Assembly: GCF_003074135.1 (NCBI RefSeq)
Contig: NZ_PPDK01000005.1
Coordinates: forward strand, 1 to 64,000
Length of the DNA: 64,000 nt
Source of the DNA: Euzebya tangerina
GTDB lineage: Bacteria; Actinomycetota; Nitriliruptoria; Euzebyales; Euzebyaceae
Reading direction: 5' to 3'
Part shown: piece after piece, positions 1-9,739 of the stretch
Numbering within the stretch: position 1 is the first letter of the stretch
How the letters are laid out: every line of letters starts with the position of its first letter
Made by a program: the position numbers and the translations under genes
The notes under the pieces: generated by a model
What the model saw: the letters and a program-made list of their open reading frames with translations, nothing else
What the model was told of the DNA's origin: nothing
Databases searched by the model: none

Positions 1-288
1 ACCCGTGATCATGTTCTTGACATAATCAGCATGGCCCGGCGCATCCACGTGGGCGTAATGCCGATTGTCGGTCTCATACTCCACATGCGACACATTGATC
101 GTGATGCCACGCTCCTTCTCCTCCGGAGCCTTATCAATGGCATCAAACGCCGAGGCCGTCACATTCGGGTTGTGCTTGGCCAACACCGTCGTGATCGCCG
201 CCGTCAACGTCGTCTTCCCATGATCGACATGACCAATCGTGCCGATATTCATATGCGGCTTCGTACGCTCGAACTTTTCCTTACCCAT
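1..288 (-). CDS. tuf: elongation factor Tu, N-terminal part (cut by window edge)
   Basis: This is the first 96 codons of EF-Tu, the GTPase that brings aminoacyl-tRNA to the ribosome. The G1 motif GHVDHGKTT and the switch region [15 protein letters not shown] are visible. The ATG at 286-288 follows a good Shine-Dalgarno (AGGAGA). It is the last gene of the str operon, 45 nt after fusA. Its codon use is odd beside fusA and rpsG: many codons end in T (GAT, CAT, AAT, GGT) where the neighbours almost always use C. The C-terminal three quarters lie outside the window. Confidence 0.97.
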   Translation of the reverse strand, partial: MGKEKFERTKPHMNIGTIGHVDHGKTTLTAAITTVLAKHNPNVTASAFDAIDKAPEEKERGITINVSHVEYETDNRHYAHVDAPGHADYVKNMITG

Positions 289-333
289 GGTTCTCTCCTG
301 TGGTGAAACGCGTAATCGTTGAGTCGTTGGGGG

Positions 334-2487
334 TTACTCGCCGCGAACCTTCGCGACGATCTCGGTTGCCAGTGCGCTCGGGACCTGTTCGAACCCGGAG
401 AACTGCATCGTGTAGGTCGCACGACCTTGGGTCTTCGACCGCAGATCCCCGACGTAGCCGAACATCTCACTGAGGGGCACGGTTGCGTTGACGACCTGGC
501 TGTTGCCGCGGGCGGTCATCGACGAGACCTGTCCGCGACGGGAGTTGAGGTCACCGATGACGTCTCCCATGTAGTCCTCGGGCGTGACGACCTCGACGTC
601 CATCACGGGCTCGAGCAGGACGGGCTTGCCCTGCTTTGCGGCGGCCTTGAGGGCCATCGAGGCGGCGATCTTGAACGCCATCTCGGAGGAGTCGACGTCG
701 TGGTAGGAGCCGTCGGTCAGTTCGGCGCGGATGTCGACCAGCGGGTAGCCGGCCATCACACCGCCCTCCATGGCCTCCTGGATGCCCTTGTCGACCGACC
801 CGATGTACTCGCGCGGGATGGATCCACCCTTGATCGAGTCGTCGAAGCGGTAGCCGCCGACCTCGCCGGTCTCCTTGCCGTCCTCGTCCTCGACCTTGAT
901 CTGGTCCTCTTCCGAGGCGAACGCGCCGGTCGGGTACAGGCTGATGACGAGTTCGGCGAACATGCCGGACCCACCGGTCTGGCGCTTGAGGCGCTCGAGG
1001 TGACCCTCGACCGGTCGGGAGATGGTCTCGCGGTAGGCGACCTCGGGCTTGCCGACGTTGGCGTCGACCTTGAACTCACGCATCAGACGGCTCACGATGA
1101 TCTCCAGGTGGAGCTCGCCCATGCCGCCGATGATGGTCTGGCCGGTCTCGTCGTCGGTGCGGACGGTGAAGGTCGGGTCCTCCTCGGCCAACTTCTGCAG
1201 GCCGGAGCCCATCTTCTGCTGGTCGGCCTTGGTCTTCGGCTCGATCGCGATGTGGATCACGGGCTTGGGGAAGTCCATGGTCTCGAGAATCACCGGGTGG
1301 TCGGGATCGCAGAGCGTGTCACCGGTGGTGGTGTGCTTCATCCCGACGGCGGCTGCGATGTCGCCGGTGAAGGCGGCTTCGCGGTCCTCCTGGGAGTTGG
1401 CGTGCATCTGCAGGATGCGGCCGAACCGCTCCTTCTTGTCCTTCGTGGAGTTGATCGCCGACGAGCCCTGCTCCACCTGACCGGAGTAGACCCGGAAGTA
1501 GGTGAGCTTCCCCACGTAGGGATCGGTCATGATCTTGAACGCCAGGGCACTGAACGGTGCGTCCTCGGAGGCCTCGCGCTCCATGGCATCGCCCGACTTG
1601 GGGTCGACGCCCTGGACCGGCGGGACGTCCTTGGGGGACGGCAGGTAGTTCACGACGGCGTCCAGGAGCATCTGGACGCCCTTGTTCTTGAACGCCGACC
1701 CGCAGAGCACCGGAGTGATGGCGCCGGAGATCGTGGCGTTGCGGATCCCCATCTGGAGGTCCATGCCGTCGAGATCGCCATCCTCGAAGTACTTCTCCAT
1801 GAGGGACTCGTCGGTCTCGGCGACTGCCTCGACCATCTTGTCCCGGTACTCCTGGCAGAGGTCCTTGAGGTTCTCGGGGATGTCGGTGACGTTCCAGGTG
1901 GCGCCCATGTCGTCGCCGGTGCCGTCCCAAACGCGGGCCTGCATGTCGAGCAGGTCGACGATGCCGACGAAGGTCGACTCGGCGCCGATCGGGATCTGGA
2001 GCGGGACGGGGTTGGCGCCGAGGCGCTCCTCGATGGTCCCGGAGGCCATCAGGAAGTCGGCACCGATCTTGTCCATCTTGTTGATGAAGCAGATGCGGGG
2101 GACGCCGTACTTGTCCGCCTGACGCCACACGGTCTCGGACTGTGGCTCGACGCCGGTACCGGCATCGAAGACCGCAACCGCACCATCGAGGACGCGGAGG
2201 GACCGCTCCACCTCGACGGTGAAGTCGACGTGCCCCGGGGTGTCGATGATGTTGATGACGTGTTCGTTCCAGGAACAGGTCGTCGCGGCGGAGGTGATCG
2301 TGATGCCACGCTCCTGCTCGTCGACCATCCAGTCCATGGTGGCGCCGCCGTCGTGGACCTCACCGATCTTGTAGTTGACCCCGGTGTAGTACAGGATCCG
2401 CTCGGTGGTCGTGGTCTTCCCGGCGTCGATGTGGGCCATGATCCCGATGTTCCGGACCTTGCCCAAGGGGTGCGTGCGCTTAGCCAA
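334..2487 (-). CDS. fusA: elongation factor G
   Basis: Full-length EF-G (717 residues, normal for the family), the GTPase that drives ribosomal translocation and, with RRF, recycling. The G1 motif [15 protein letters not shown] (about residues 18-32), DTPGHVDF (G3) and [10 protein letters not shown] (G4) are intact. The start [10 protein letters not shown] is 10 nt after the rpsG stop. Codon use is strongly C/G-ending. It sits in the usual rpsL-rpsG-fusA-tuf order, so co-transcription from the rpsL promoter is expected. Confidence 0.98.
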   Translation of the reverse strand: MAKRTHPLGKVRNIGIMAHIDAGKTTTTERILYYTGVNYKIGEVHDGGATMDWMVDEQERGITITSAATTCSWNEHVINIIDTPGHVDFTVEVERSLRVLDGAVAVFDAGTGVEPQSETVWRQADKYGVPRICFINKMDKIGADFLMASGTIEERLGANPVPLQIPIGAESTFVGIVDLLDMQARVWDGTGDDMGATWNVTDIPENLKDLCQEYRDKMVEAVAETDESLMEKYFEDGDLDGMDLQMGIRNATISGAITPVLCGSAFKNKGVQMLLDAVVNYLPSPKDVPPVQGVDPKSGDAMEREASEDAPFSALAFKIMTDPYVGKLTYFRVYSGQVEQGSSAINSTKDKKERFGRILQMHANSQEDREAAFTGDIAAAVGMKHTTTGDTLCDPDHPVILETMDFPKPVIHIAIEPKTKADQQKMGSGLQKLAEEDPTFTVRTDDETGQTIIGGMGELHLEIIVSRLMREFKVDANVGKPEVAYRETISRPVEGHLERLKRQTGGSGMFAELVISLYPTGAFASEEDQIKVEDEDGKETGEVGGYRFDDSIKGGSIPREYIGSVDKGIQEAMEGGVMAGYPLVDIRAELTDGSYHDVDSSEMAFKIAASMALKAAAKQGKPVLLEPVMDVEVVTPEDYMGDVIGDLNSRRGQVSSMTARGNSQVVNATVPLSEMFGYVGDLRSKTQGRATYTMQFSGFEQVPSALATEIVAKVRGE

Positions 2488-2497
2488 TGTCAGTCAC

Positions 2498-2968
2498 CTA
2501 CCAGCGGTAGTGCGCGAACGCCTTGTTGGCGTCGGCCATCTTGTGGGTGTCTTCGCGCCGCTTGACGGCGTTGCCGATGTTGTTGGAGGCGTCGAGGAGC
2601 TCGTTGGCGAGCCGCTCGGCCATGCTCTTCTCACGGCGGTTTCGTGCGAACTGGACCAGCCAGCGCAGAGCGAGGGTGGTGGCCCGGCTGGGCTTGACCT
2701 CGATCGGGACCTGGTAGGTGGCACCACCCACGCGGCGGGACTTCACCTCGAGAGCCGGCGAGACGTTCTCCAGGGCCTTCTTGAACACCTGGACCGGGTC
2801 GGCGCCGGTGCGGGCACCGATGGTCTCGAACGCGTCGTAGACGATGCGCTCGGCGGTCGAGCGCTTGCCATCGCTCATGATCCGGTTGATCAGCTGGGTG
2901 ACCTGGACGTCGTGGTACTTCGGGTCCAGGACCTGCTTGCGCTTGGGCGCGGGGCCTTTGCGTGGCAT
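2498..2968 (-). CDS. rpsG: 30S ribosomal protein S7
   Basis: 156 residues, typical for bacterial S7, which nucleates folding of the 16S rRNA 3' major domain. It begins [10 protein letters not shown] and ends in the usual aromatic AFAHYRW tail. The ATG at 2966-2968 lies 6 nt after the rpsL stop, so it is translated as part of the str operon. Nothing is unusual about it. Confidence 0.98.
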   Translation of the reverse strand: MPRKGPAPKRKQVLDPKYHDVQVTQLINRIMSDGKRSTAERIVYDAFETIGARTGADPVQVFKKALENVSPALEVKSRRVGGATYQVPIEVKPSRATTLALRWLVQFARNRREKSMAERLANELLDASNNIGNAVKRREDTHKMADANKAFAHYRW

Positions 2969-2974
2969 GCGTTC

Positions 2975-3346
<372 letters not shown>

Positions 3347-3679
3347 GTGGTTCCTCTTGGTGGTGGCTTGCGGGCTGGATGGGCCCATCTCATGTGGCTC
3401 GCGTCCGACACACGGTGTCGGGCGTTTCGCCTCAGGTTCTGGATGGCACGCGTCTGGCTGGTGCGGCGGTCGGCATACAGCTTGGGTGCTGCACCAGCAG
3501 TGGTTCTGCCAGTTACGCCTGTGGGGGAGCTGATGTGCGCAGTCACACACGAATGCGCCCGTAAGCACGGACGCGGACCCAAGAGAGTAGGTGGAGGGTG
3601 CCGAGGTGTCAACGTCGGACGCGCAGCCCACACGGCCAGGTGGACAGCCAGTGTCACCGGCTGTTGCCATGATGGGGGC
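3347..3679 (+). other. divergent intergenic region between rpsL and the P450 gene
   Basis: 333 bases between two divergent starts. It holds the candidate str-operon promoter at 3584-3612 and therefore a leader of about 230 nt before rpsL. I see no convincing small gene, tRNA or riboswitch fold. The P450 start is preceded by a G-rich stretch (GATGGGGGC) that can serve as its ribosome-binding site. Confidence 0.6.
3584..3612 (-). promoter_or_regulatory. candidate sigma-A promoter of the str operon
   Basis: On the minus strand a perfect -35 hexamer TTGACA (3612-3607) is followed after exactly 17 nt by TACTCT (3589-3584), which keeps the TA...T positions of a -10 box. Transcription would start near 3577. 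It lacks the upstream repeat found at the polysaccharide-operon promoters, so it serves as a local comparison for a housekeeping promoter. Confidence 0.6.
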
Positions 3680-4906
3680 ATGCATCACGAGGGCCGGCAC
3701 ACAACCGCCGACGCATGTCCCCACCCAGAGGCCCATCGCCGAACCGGTCCTCGGACGAGCGATCCAGCGCCACGGGCCAGCGTCGCTCTGGATGATGACG
3801 GCGTCTGGCGGGTCCGCGGCGTCGACCCGGCCCGTCAGGTGCTGCGGAGCACCGCCACCACCCAGGCAGGGTTCCAGGCGGACTCGATCCGGGCGAGTCT
3901 GACCATGATCGATGACCCGATGCTCTTCCTGGAGGGGCCGGCGCACCGGGAACTGCGAACGGCAACGGCGCGCTTCTTCACCCCGAAGGCCGTCGCGTCC
4001 TACGAGGACATGATCGCGGCATACGCGGAGGAGCTGATCGAGGATCTGAGAGCGGCCGGCAGCGCGGACCTGTCGGACCTCTCCATGCGACTCTCCGTCC
4101 GGGTCGCGGCTGAGGTGGTGGGCCTCACCAACTCCCCCACCGCCGGCCTGGCCCGGCGTCTGGACGCCTTCTTCTCGCTCGAGCCGATCAATCCGCGCAC
4201 CCGGCTGCGACCGAGCAGTCTCAAGGCGCTGGCCGTCGCCCAACTCCACACCGCACGCTTCTTCATCCAGGACGTCCTGCCGGCCATCCGGGCTCGACGC
4301 CGCCAACCGCAGGACGACCTGATCTCCCACCTCATCAGTCGGGAGTACTCCAACCTTGCGATCCTGACCGAGTGCATCACCTTCGCGGCCGCCGGCATGG
4401 TGACGACCCGCGAGTTCATCTGTGCAGCGGCCTGGCACCTCCTGGAGGACCCCGAACTCCACGCGACCTACACCGGCGGCGACCAGGCAGCTCGGACCCG
4501 ACTGCTGCACGAGATCCTGCGCGTCGAGCCGGTTGTGGGCACGCTGCATCGTCGGACGACCGCGCCGCTGTCAATCACGCTGGAGGGGTACTCGGTCACC
4601 ATTCCAGCCGGTGATCTGGTGGAGGTCGACATCCACGCCTCAAACGACGACCCGACCTGCGTCGCGGCCCCGGCGGACGTGGTCTGGCCCGACCGCGCTC
4701 GCACGTCGGGCGTGAAGCCGTACGGGCTCAGCTTCGGCGACGGCATCCACATGTGCCCTGGCGCCTTCATCGCGATCGAGGAGACCGACATCTTCCTGAC
4801 GCGGCTGCTCAGCCTCGAGCAGTTGCAGTTGGTCCAAGAGCCCGAACTCGGACGCAACGAGGTCGTCCAGGGGTATGAGATCCGAGACCTCCGCGTCATG
4901 GTCTGA
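3680..4906 (+). CDS. cytochrome P450
   Basis: 408-residue bacterial class I-type P450, soluble, needing external ferredoxin and reductase; the substrate is unknown. The heme loop [10 protein letters not shown] (residues 352-361, Cys359 ligand) and the K-helix ExxR (EILR, from residue 278) are intact. The I-helix reads AAGMVTTRE (residues 237-245), so the usual Asp/Glu before the conserved Thr is Val241, which should alter proton delivery for O2 activation. I chose the ATG at 3680 because the protein becomes P450-like soon after it and a G-rich site precedes it; the frame stays open upstream but antisense to rpsL. It stands alone next to the str operon and no redox partner is adjacent. Confidence 0.88.
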   Translation: MHHEGRHTTADACPHPEAHRRTGPRTSDPAPRASVALDDDGVWRVRGVDPARQVLRSTATTQAGFQADSIRASLTMIDDPMLFLEGPAHRELRTATARFFTPKAVASYEDMIAAYAEELIEDLRAAGSADLSDLSMRLSVRVAAEVVGLTNSPTAGLARRLDAFFSLEPINPRTRLRPSSLKALAVAQLHTARFFIQDVLPAIRARRRQPQDDLISHLISREYSNLAILTECITFAAAGMVTTREFICAAAWHLLEDPELHATYTGGDQAARTRLLHEILRVEPVVGTLHRRTTAPLSITLEGYSVTIPAGDLVEVDIHASNDDPTCVAAPADVVWPDRARTSGVKPYGLSFGDGIHMCPGAFIAIEETDIFLTRLLSLEQLQLVQEPELGRNEVVQGYEIRDLRVMV

Positions 4907-5211
4907 GCTTCTGGCATCCCCGCAATGACGGAGAGTAGTCAGGTCGCGATTGCGACGACGTCGCCCTCCCGTTGCCCTCAGCAGGCATTTCTGTAACGTC
5001 CCGTTTACACAGCGGAACGCTGAGTGTCTTCTCGATGACAGTGTTGGCGGATTGTTATCGCAGGGGTTGTGACGCTGCGTGAATGGAGGTAGAAGTGTTT
5101 TCACGTCACCCCACCACGGCGGGAAGCGCAGTGCGTGTGTGCGGGAGACGTTGGGCCCTGCGGTCACCAGACCGAGAGGGGGCAGTCCCAGAACGTCCAG
5201 ATTGAGGGATC
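4907..5211 (+). other. intergenic region upstream of the SARP regulator gene
   Basis: About 305 bases without a supported gene. It should contain the promoter of the 5212-11013 operon, but I could not identify a clear -35/-10 pair, and the GTCAA-N5-CGCAAAA element of the other polysaccharide operons is not evident here. The last 20 bases include GAGGGA, a plausible ribosome-binding site for the ATG at 5212. Confidence 0.5.
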
Positions 5212-8200
5212 ATGGAGAACATAGAGGTTCGACTCTTCGGGTCGATGCGCGTCCGGCGGGCCGACGGCTCGTACGTCGAAACGGCTGATTGGCGAACGTC
5301 GATGACCCGGTCGCTGCTGGTGCTGCTCTCACTTGCGGCACCGGCACCCATTCCGGCCGAGCGGGCGCTCGAGGCCATCTGGCCCAACGTGGACCCGAAG
5401 AAATCGCGGGCACGACTGCGAACGGCGGCATCGCAGATTCGCAAGACGATCAACAGCGACTGCATCGACCGAGAGGGCGACTCGTTGGTCCTCAAAGACG
5501 TGTGGGTCGACACCCGCGCCTTCGAGTCGCTGGTCGGGCTGGCGCGCCGACAGTTCATGCTCGGCCACACCGAGCGGGGCATCAAGGCAGCACACGACGC
5601 GCTGGGCCTGTACGCAGGAGACCTCTACGACGACGGCTCATCCGCAGAGTGGATCACCCCCCGGCGCGCCCACTTCCGGCGGCTCCACCGGGACATCCTC
5701 ATCGAGACGGCTGAGGCCGCACTGAGCGTCGGACGACACCAGGACGCCGTGGACGCCGCTGTACAGGTGGCTCGCACCGCGCCGGCCGACGAGCGCGCCT
5801 GCCGGGCACTGATGCGGGGCTACAGGCTCCTCGGTGAGACGCAGGCGGCCTTCGCCACCTACGACACGTGCAAGACGGCCCTGGCGGAGTTGGTCGGCGC
5901 CGACCCGTCCGCCGAGACGCAGGCCGTCCACATGAACCTGTTGGGCTCGTCCCGACGACGGCCGGCACCGCCGGCATTCACCGGACGGGACGACGTGATG
6001 GCCCGGCTGACCGACATCACCGATGATGTCTTCGACAGGGCTGACGCCTGCCTGGTGCAACTGGTCGGCCCCGATGGCTCGGGGAAGAGCCGGGTCCTCG
6101 ACGAGCTGATGCAGACCACTGCAGGTCAGACGTCGCTCATCCGGGTCGGAACCACGACCGGCGACCACGATCACACCCTGCTGGAGCGGGTGTCGGCGGC
6201 ACTCAGCCCGTCCGAGGACAGCGGCACCATCGCCGTCGACCGACCAACGCTCCTCTGCCTGGACGAGATGCAGTGGGCCCCCGCAGCACAGATCAAGGAA
6301 CTCGGCGGCCGCATCGCGAAGCTGCAGGCCCCATTGGTGCTGGTGGCCGCGACAACCGCTCCGACCGAGGCGAAGTCGAAGGTCGTCGAGCTCCGCTCCT
6401 TGGACACCGCCAGCGTGACCGCCGTCACCGAGCACGTCGCGGGCGGCCGGCTGGCCCCCGAGACCATCGCCTACCTGGTCGACCATGCCGGCGGCCAACC
6501 CGGCCCGCTGATCGACGAGGCAGCGCGGCTGCGCGATGGGGGCCTCCTGCGCCGCACCAGTGCTGGTCTGGTGCGGGTGGACAGCCAGTGGGGTGTGGTC
6601 AACACCACCACACCTCACGCCCAGGTAGAGGCGGCACGCTCGACCCTGCCAACCACGGCGCTGGACGTGTTGGACGTCCTCGCCGTCCTCGACGAGCCGA
6701 TCAGCCTGGCGAAGCTGGAGCAGCTCCACGTCGTCGACGGCCCCGCGGCTGCACTCGATACGCTCCTCGACGTCGGGCTGCTCGTCCTCGAGGAGAACCG
6801 CTACGCCTTCTGCAGCCAAGAGGTGCGAGACGCGGCGTACCACTGGCTGCGCGAGAGCACACGACGACGGTTGCACGAGCACATCGGGAACGAGACGTCG
6901 GGGATGCTGTCCCACGCCAGTCGACTGCGCCACTGGGTGGCCGCCGGCTCGCCTCGTTCCGAGCAGCCCGGCCCGACGCCGATCACCCCCGTCAGCGCGG
7001 ACACTCCCCTGGAGCTCGAGGTCCAGCTCGACGAGTTCGCCGCACCCCTCGACGCCGTCAACCAGGTGACCGCCTTCGTCGACCGTCTCTCCACGCTGGT
7101 CACGATCATGCAGCAGGCCAGGGGCAACGGTGAGGTCGAGACCGCCCGACACGCCTCGGACCTGGCGATCACGCTCGCCGAGACCCATCACCGTGGCAGC
7201 CTCCCCGAGCTGTACCGCTGGCGCGCCGAGATGTTGCTGTCCGACGAAGACGCGCTGTCCTGGTTGAGCAGAGCCGAGGAGGTCGTCGAGCCGAGCGATC
7301 TGATCGAGCGATCGGAGATCTCCAGCGCCCGAGGACGCGTGTGTTGTCAGTGGTCCACCCGACTGGCCGTCGAGGCCCACCGCAACGCGGTCAGCCTGGC
7401 GGATCAGTCCGAGCAGCTCGGGCGACGCGTGCGTGCCCGGGCGTGGCTGGTCGAATCCCTGCTCGCCGGCCGGGCCTTCGCCGAGGCGGACGAGGTCTCC
7501 CGGACCATGGCCGATCTGGCCGACACCGCCGACGACGACGTCCTGCGGGCGATCGCGCTCCGCACCATCACGAGGCCGCGACTGGCCATGCTCATGGGCT
7601 CGTCAACACGGCGGACGCTCAGTCGGGCCTGGCCAGCATCCCGAGAGGACCGGGACGTCCACGCCTCCATCGGCGCGGCCCTGGCCCATGCGGCGCACGA
7701 TGCGGGTGACGAGGACGCGAGGGAGGCAGCCCATCTGGCTGAGGTGCTCTGCGAGGGCACACCCCGCGAGCCGTCGTGGCACCTGCTGGCCGCCCACCTG
7801 GCCATTGAACGAGGGGACATCACCGCCTGCCTCGGGAGCCTCGAGGCGATCGGCCCAGACCCGAAGTGGGCCGCCGTGCACGCCACCTGGCAACACCTGA
7901 CCGCCGGCCGGTGCCTGGCCGCGCAGAACGACCACCAGGCCGCAGTCGAGCAGTTCCGGCACGCGGCCGAGTTGGCTCGCAACAGCGGTGCGACGCTCCA
8001 CCTGGGCGAAATCACCGCGCGGCTGGCCCTCTCACTTTCCTCAACCGATTCGCAGGCGGCCCACCAACTGCTGGAGGAGGTCACGGCACGCATCGGCCCG
8101 GGCGGCCACCCCCGGGAGCAGGCGCTGCTGATGCTTGCCCGGGCACACCTCGTCGCCAGGGCCGGTCACGCCGCTCAAGCACGGGTGATCGCGCTGACCG

Positions 8201-8373
8201 CACGTCGTGTCGTCGACAAGGCAGGGCTCCCTCGCCTGGCGGACGAGATCAACGGCTTCGTCCGAGAACAGCTGACCCCCGAGCCACCCGACGCGATCAT
8301 CGATCTGGCGAGTTTGCAGTCTTCTGACACCTCCGGGGCAGCGTCCACGCTATGGAATTCGAGGACCTTGTGA
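5212..8373 (+). CDS. SARP-type (BTAD) transcriptional regulator with AAA ATPase and TPR-like region
   Basis: 1053 residues. The N-terminus (1-90) resembles an OmpR-type winged helix (VRLFGSMRVRRADGS...), followed by a bacterial transcriptional activator domain at about 95-245. A STAND/AAA-type ATPase follows, with Walker A LVGPDGSGKS (residues 284-293) and Walker B TLLCLDEMQW near 346. The long helical C-terminal half looks like TPR repeats. This is the AfsR-like large SARP layout; I see no C-terminal LuxR helix-turn-helix. SARPs normally activate secondary-metabolite operons by binding direct repeats with 11-bp period at the -35. Here the gene overlaps the next by 22 nt and heads an operon of polysaccharide genes, so a role as locus activator is the natural inference. 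Confidence 0.88.
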   Translation: MENIEVRLFGSMRVRRADGSYVETADWRTSMTRSLLVLLSLAAPAPIPAERALEAIWPNVDPKKSRARLRTAASQIRKTINSDCIDREGDSLVLKDVWVDTRAFESLVGLARRQFMLGHTERGIKAAHDALGLYAGDLYDDGSSAEWITPRRAHFRRLHRDILIETAEAALSVGRHQDAVDAAVQVARTAPADERACRALMRGYRLLGETQAAFATYDTCKTALAELVGADPSAETQAVHMNLLGSSRRRPAPPAFTGRDDVMARLTDITDDVFDRADACLVQLVGPDGSGKSRVLDELMQTTAGQTSLIRVGTTTGDHDHTLLERVSAALSPSEDSGTIAVDRPTLLCLDEMQWAPAAQIKELGGRIAKLQAPLVLVAATTAPTEAKSKVVELRSLDTASVTAVTEHVAGGRLAPETIAYLVDHAGGQPGPLIDEAARLRDGGLLRRTSAGLVRVDSQWGVVNTTTPHAQVEAARSTLPTTALDVLDVLAVLDEPISLAKLEQLHVVDGPAAALDTLLDVGLLVLEENRYAFCSQEVRDAAYHWLRESTRRRLHEHIGNETSGMLSHASRLRHWVAAGSPRSEQPGPTPITPVSADTPLELEVQLDEFAAPLDAVNQVTAFVDRLSTLVTIMQQARGNGEVETARHASDLAITLAETHHRGSLPELYRWRAEMLLSDEDALSWLSRAEEVVEPSDLIERSEISSARGRVCCQWSTRLAVEAHRNAVSLADQSEQLGRRVRARAWLVESLLAGRAFAEADEVSRTMADLADTADDDVLRAIALRTITRPRLAMLMGSSTRRTLSRAWPASREDRDVHASIGAALAHAAHDAGDEDAREAAHLAEVLCEGTPREPSWHLLAAHLAIERGDITACLGSLEAIGPDPKWAAVHATWQHLTAGRCLAAQNDHQAAVEQFRHAAELARNSGATLHLGEITARLALSLSSTDSQAAHQLLEEVTARIGPGGHPREQALLMLARAHLVARAGHAAQARVIALTARRVVDKAGLPRLADEINGFVREQLTPEPPDAIIDLASLQSSDTSGAASTLWNSRTL

Positions 8374-8780
8374 CCTTAGACGTGCGATCGAGTGATGGGG
8401 AGGCACCACGCGCGACCGTGTACTTCAGCCCGGACCTGGCACTCGGCCCGGTCCCCCTCGCCAAAGTCGGAGCGATGATCGAGGACCTGGCCGCGGTCCG
8501 AGGCTCGCTCCGAGACGTCCCAGACGCCGATGCCAGCCCCGTTCCCGACACCCGTTTGCATTCCTTTGATACGCCGCTGGGACCATCCGATGGCATGAGG
8601 GACGCACGATTGCGATTGGTTCTTGAACTGACCGACGATGCCGGTGGAGGCACCTACGCCCGGCTCCGTCAATTCGATCAGACGGTCGACTACGGTCCGA
8701 TCAACGTGCAGGACCTGCCGTTCCTGATCGAAGCGTTGCTCGACGAGCCGGTGCAGGTCGGCTCGCCGCTCGACGGGTGA
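8352..8780 (+). CDS. small hypothetical protein in the SARP operon
   Basis: 142 residues, acidic, no membrane segment or signal peptide, and no family I recognise. The start at 8352 (MEFEDLVTLDVR) overlaps the end of the regulator gene by 22 nt and its stop overlaps the next GTG start (GTGA), so it is very probably translated by coupling. Position between a regulator and a glycosyltransferase suggests an accessory or regulatory role, but nothing in the sequence proves one. Confidence 0.72.
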   Translation: MEFEDLVTLDVRSSDGEAPRATVYFSPDLALGPVPLAKVGAMIEDLAAVRGSLRDVPDADASPVPDTRLHSFDTPLGPSDGMRDARLRLVLELTDDAGGGTYARLRQFDQTVDYGPINVQDLPFLIEALLDEPVQVGSPLDG

Positions 8781-9739
8781 TCCGGCCGCTGGCGGCGGCA
8801 CCAGCGGCCGTGGCCACGGCTCCGTCGACACGCCGCCTCGGCGTGGTCATCGTCACCTACAACAGCGCGGCCGTCATCGAGCAACTGCTCGACACGCTGC
8901 CGGCTGCGCTGTCGGGCATTGCGACGCATCGGGTCATGGTCGTCGACAACAACTCGGCCGATGCCACGCCCCACATCGTCGCCCGTCGTGACGACGTCAC
9001 CCTCGTCCGCAACCCGCGCAACCTCGGCTACGCCGCTGCCTGCAACGTCGGCGCCGCCCACCTGGACGACGATGACGACCTCCTCCTCCTGAACGCCGAC
9101 CTTCGCCCGGAGCCGGGATCGATTGCCCGAATGCTGGCGGTCGCCGACGAGCACGACCAGATCGCGGTCGTGGTACCGCGACTGGTTGACGACCACGGCG
9201 GGACCGCCCTGTCCCAGCGACGTGAACCCACGGTCAGCCGGGCCGTCGGCGAGGCCGTCCTGGGGCGCCGCGCCCGTCGCTTCTCACTGAGCAGCGAGGT
9301 GGTGGCCGATGCTGGACGCTACGAGACCTCCGGTCCGACGGACTGGGCCACCGGGGCGGCCATGCTCATCACGAGTGGCGGCCGTCGACGCGTAGGACGG
9401 TGGGACGAGCGCTTCTTCCTATACTCCGAGGAGACGGACTACTGCCTTCGGGTGGCAGACGCCGGAATGCTCACCTGGTACGAGCCGACCGCCACGATGC
9501 AGCACAGCGGGGGCGCCGCACACACCGATCCCCGTCTGTGGAGCCTGCTGACGGTCAACCGGGTGAAGCTGTTCGGCAAGCGCAACGGACCCGCAGCGGC
9601 CCGGCTGTTCTGGGCTGCGGCCTTCCTCGGCGAGGTCCTCCGACTGCCGCGGCACCCCCGTCACCGGGCTGCCTCCGGCGCCCTGCTGCGGCTGGCGCTG
9701 TCCCGCACGATCCCCTTCCGCACCGTGCGGTGGAGCTGA
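8777..9739 (+). CDS. family 2 glycosyltransferase (rhamnosyltransferase-like)
   Basis: 320-residue GT-A fold enzyme. VVIVTYNSAAVIEQLL near the N-terminus, VVDNNSADAT, NPRNLGYAAACNVG and the LLLLNADLRPEPGS segment form the nucleotide-sugar site; RWDERFFLYSEETDYCLRV is the acceptor-side motif typical of WbbL-like rhamnosyltransferases. It probably adds a sugar to the lipid-linked repeat unit at the cytoplasmic face. The GTG start overlaps the preceding stop (GTGA) and the next gene starts within its TGA, so all are translated together. Sugar and linkage cannot be read from sequence. Confidence 0.9.
   Translation: MIRPLAAAPAAVATAPSTRRLGVVIVTYNSAAVIEQLLDTLPAALSGIATHRVMVVDNNSADATPHIVARRDDVTLVRNPRNLGYAAACNVGAAHLDDDDDLLLLNADLRPEPGSIARMLAVADEHDQIAVVVPRLVDDHGGTALSQRREPTVSRAVGEAVLGRRARRFSLSSEVVADAGRYETSGPTDWATGAAMLITSGGRRRVGRWDERFFLYSEETDYCLRVADAGMLTWYEPTATMQHSGGAAHTDPRLWSLLTVNRVKLFGKRNGPAAARLFWAAAFLGEVLRLPRHPRHRAASGALLRLALSRTIPFRTVRWS

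Noticed and set aside
319-2565. 748-codon plus-strand open frame antisense to fusA
   Set aside because: Translation is Gly/Leu/Val/Arg-rich and without a family; it is the usual GC-rich shadow of a conserved gene.
3347-4549. Upstream extension of rpsL
   Set aside because: S12 begins exactly at MPTIQQ; the extension runs antisense through the P450 gene.
5638-7380. 580-codon minus-strand frame antisense to the SARP gene
   Set aside because: No recognisable domain and the opposite strand carries a clear multi-domain protein.
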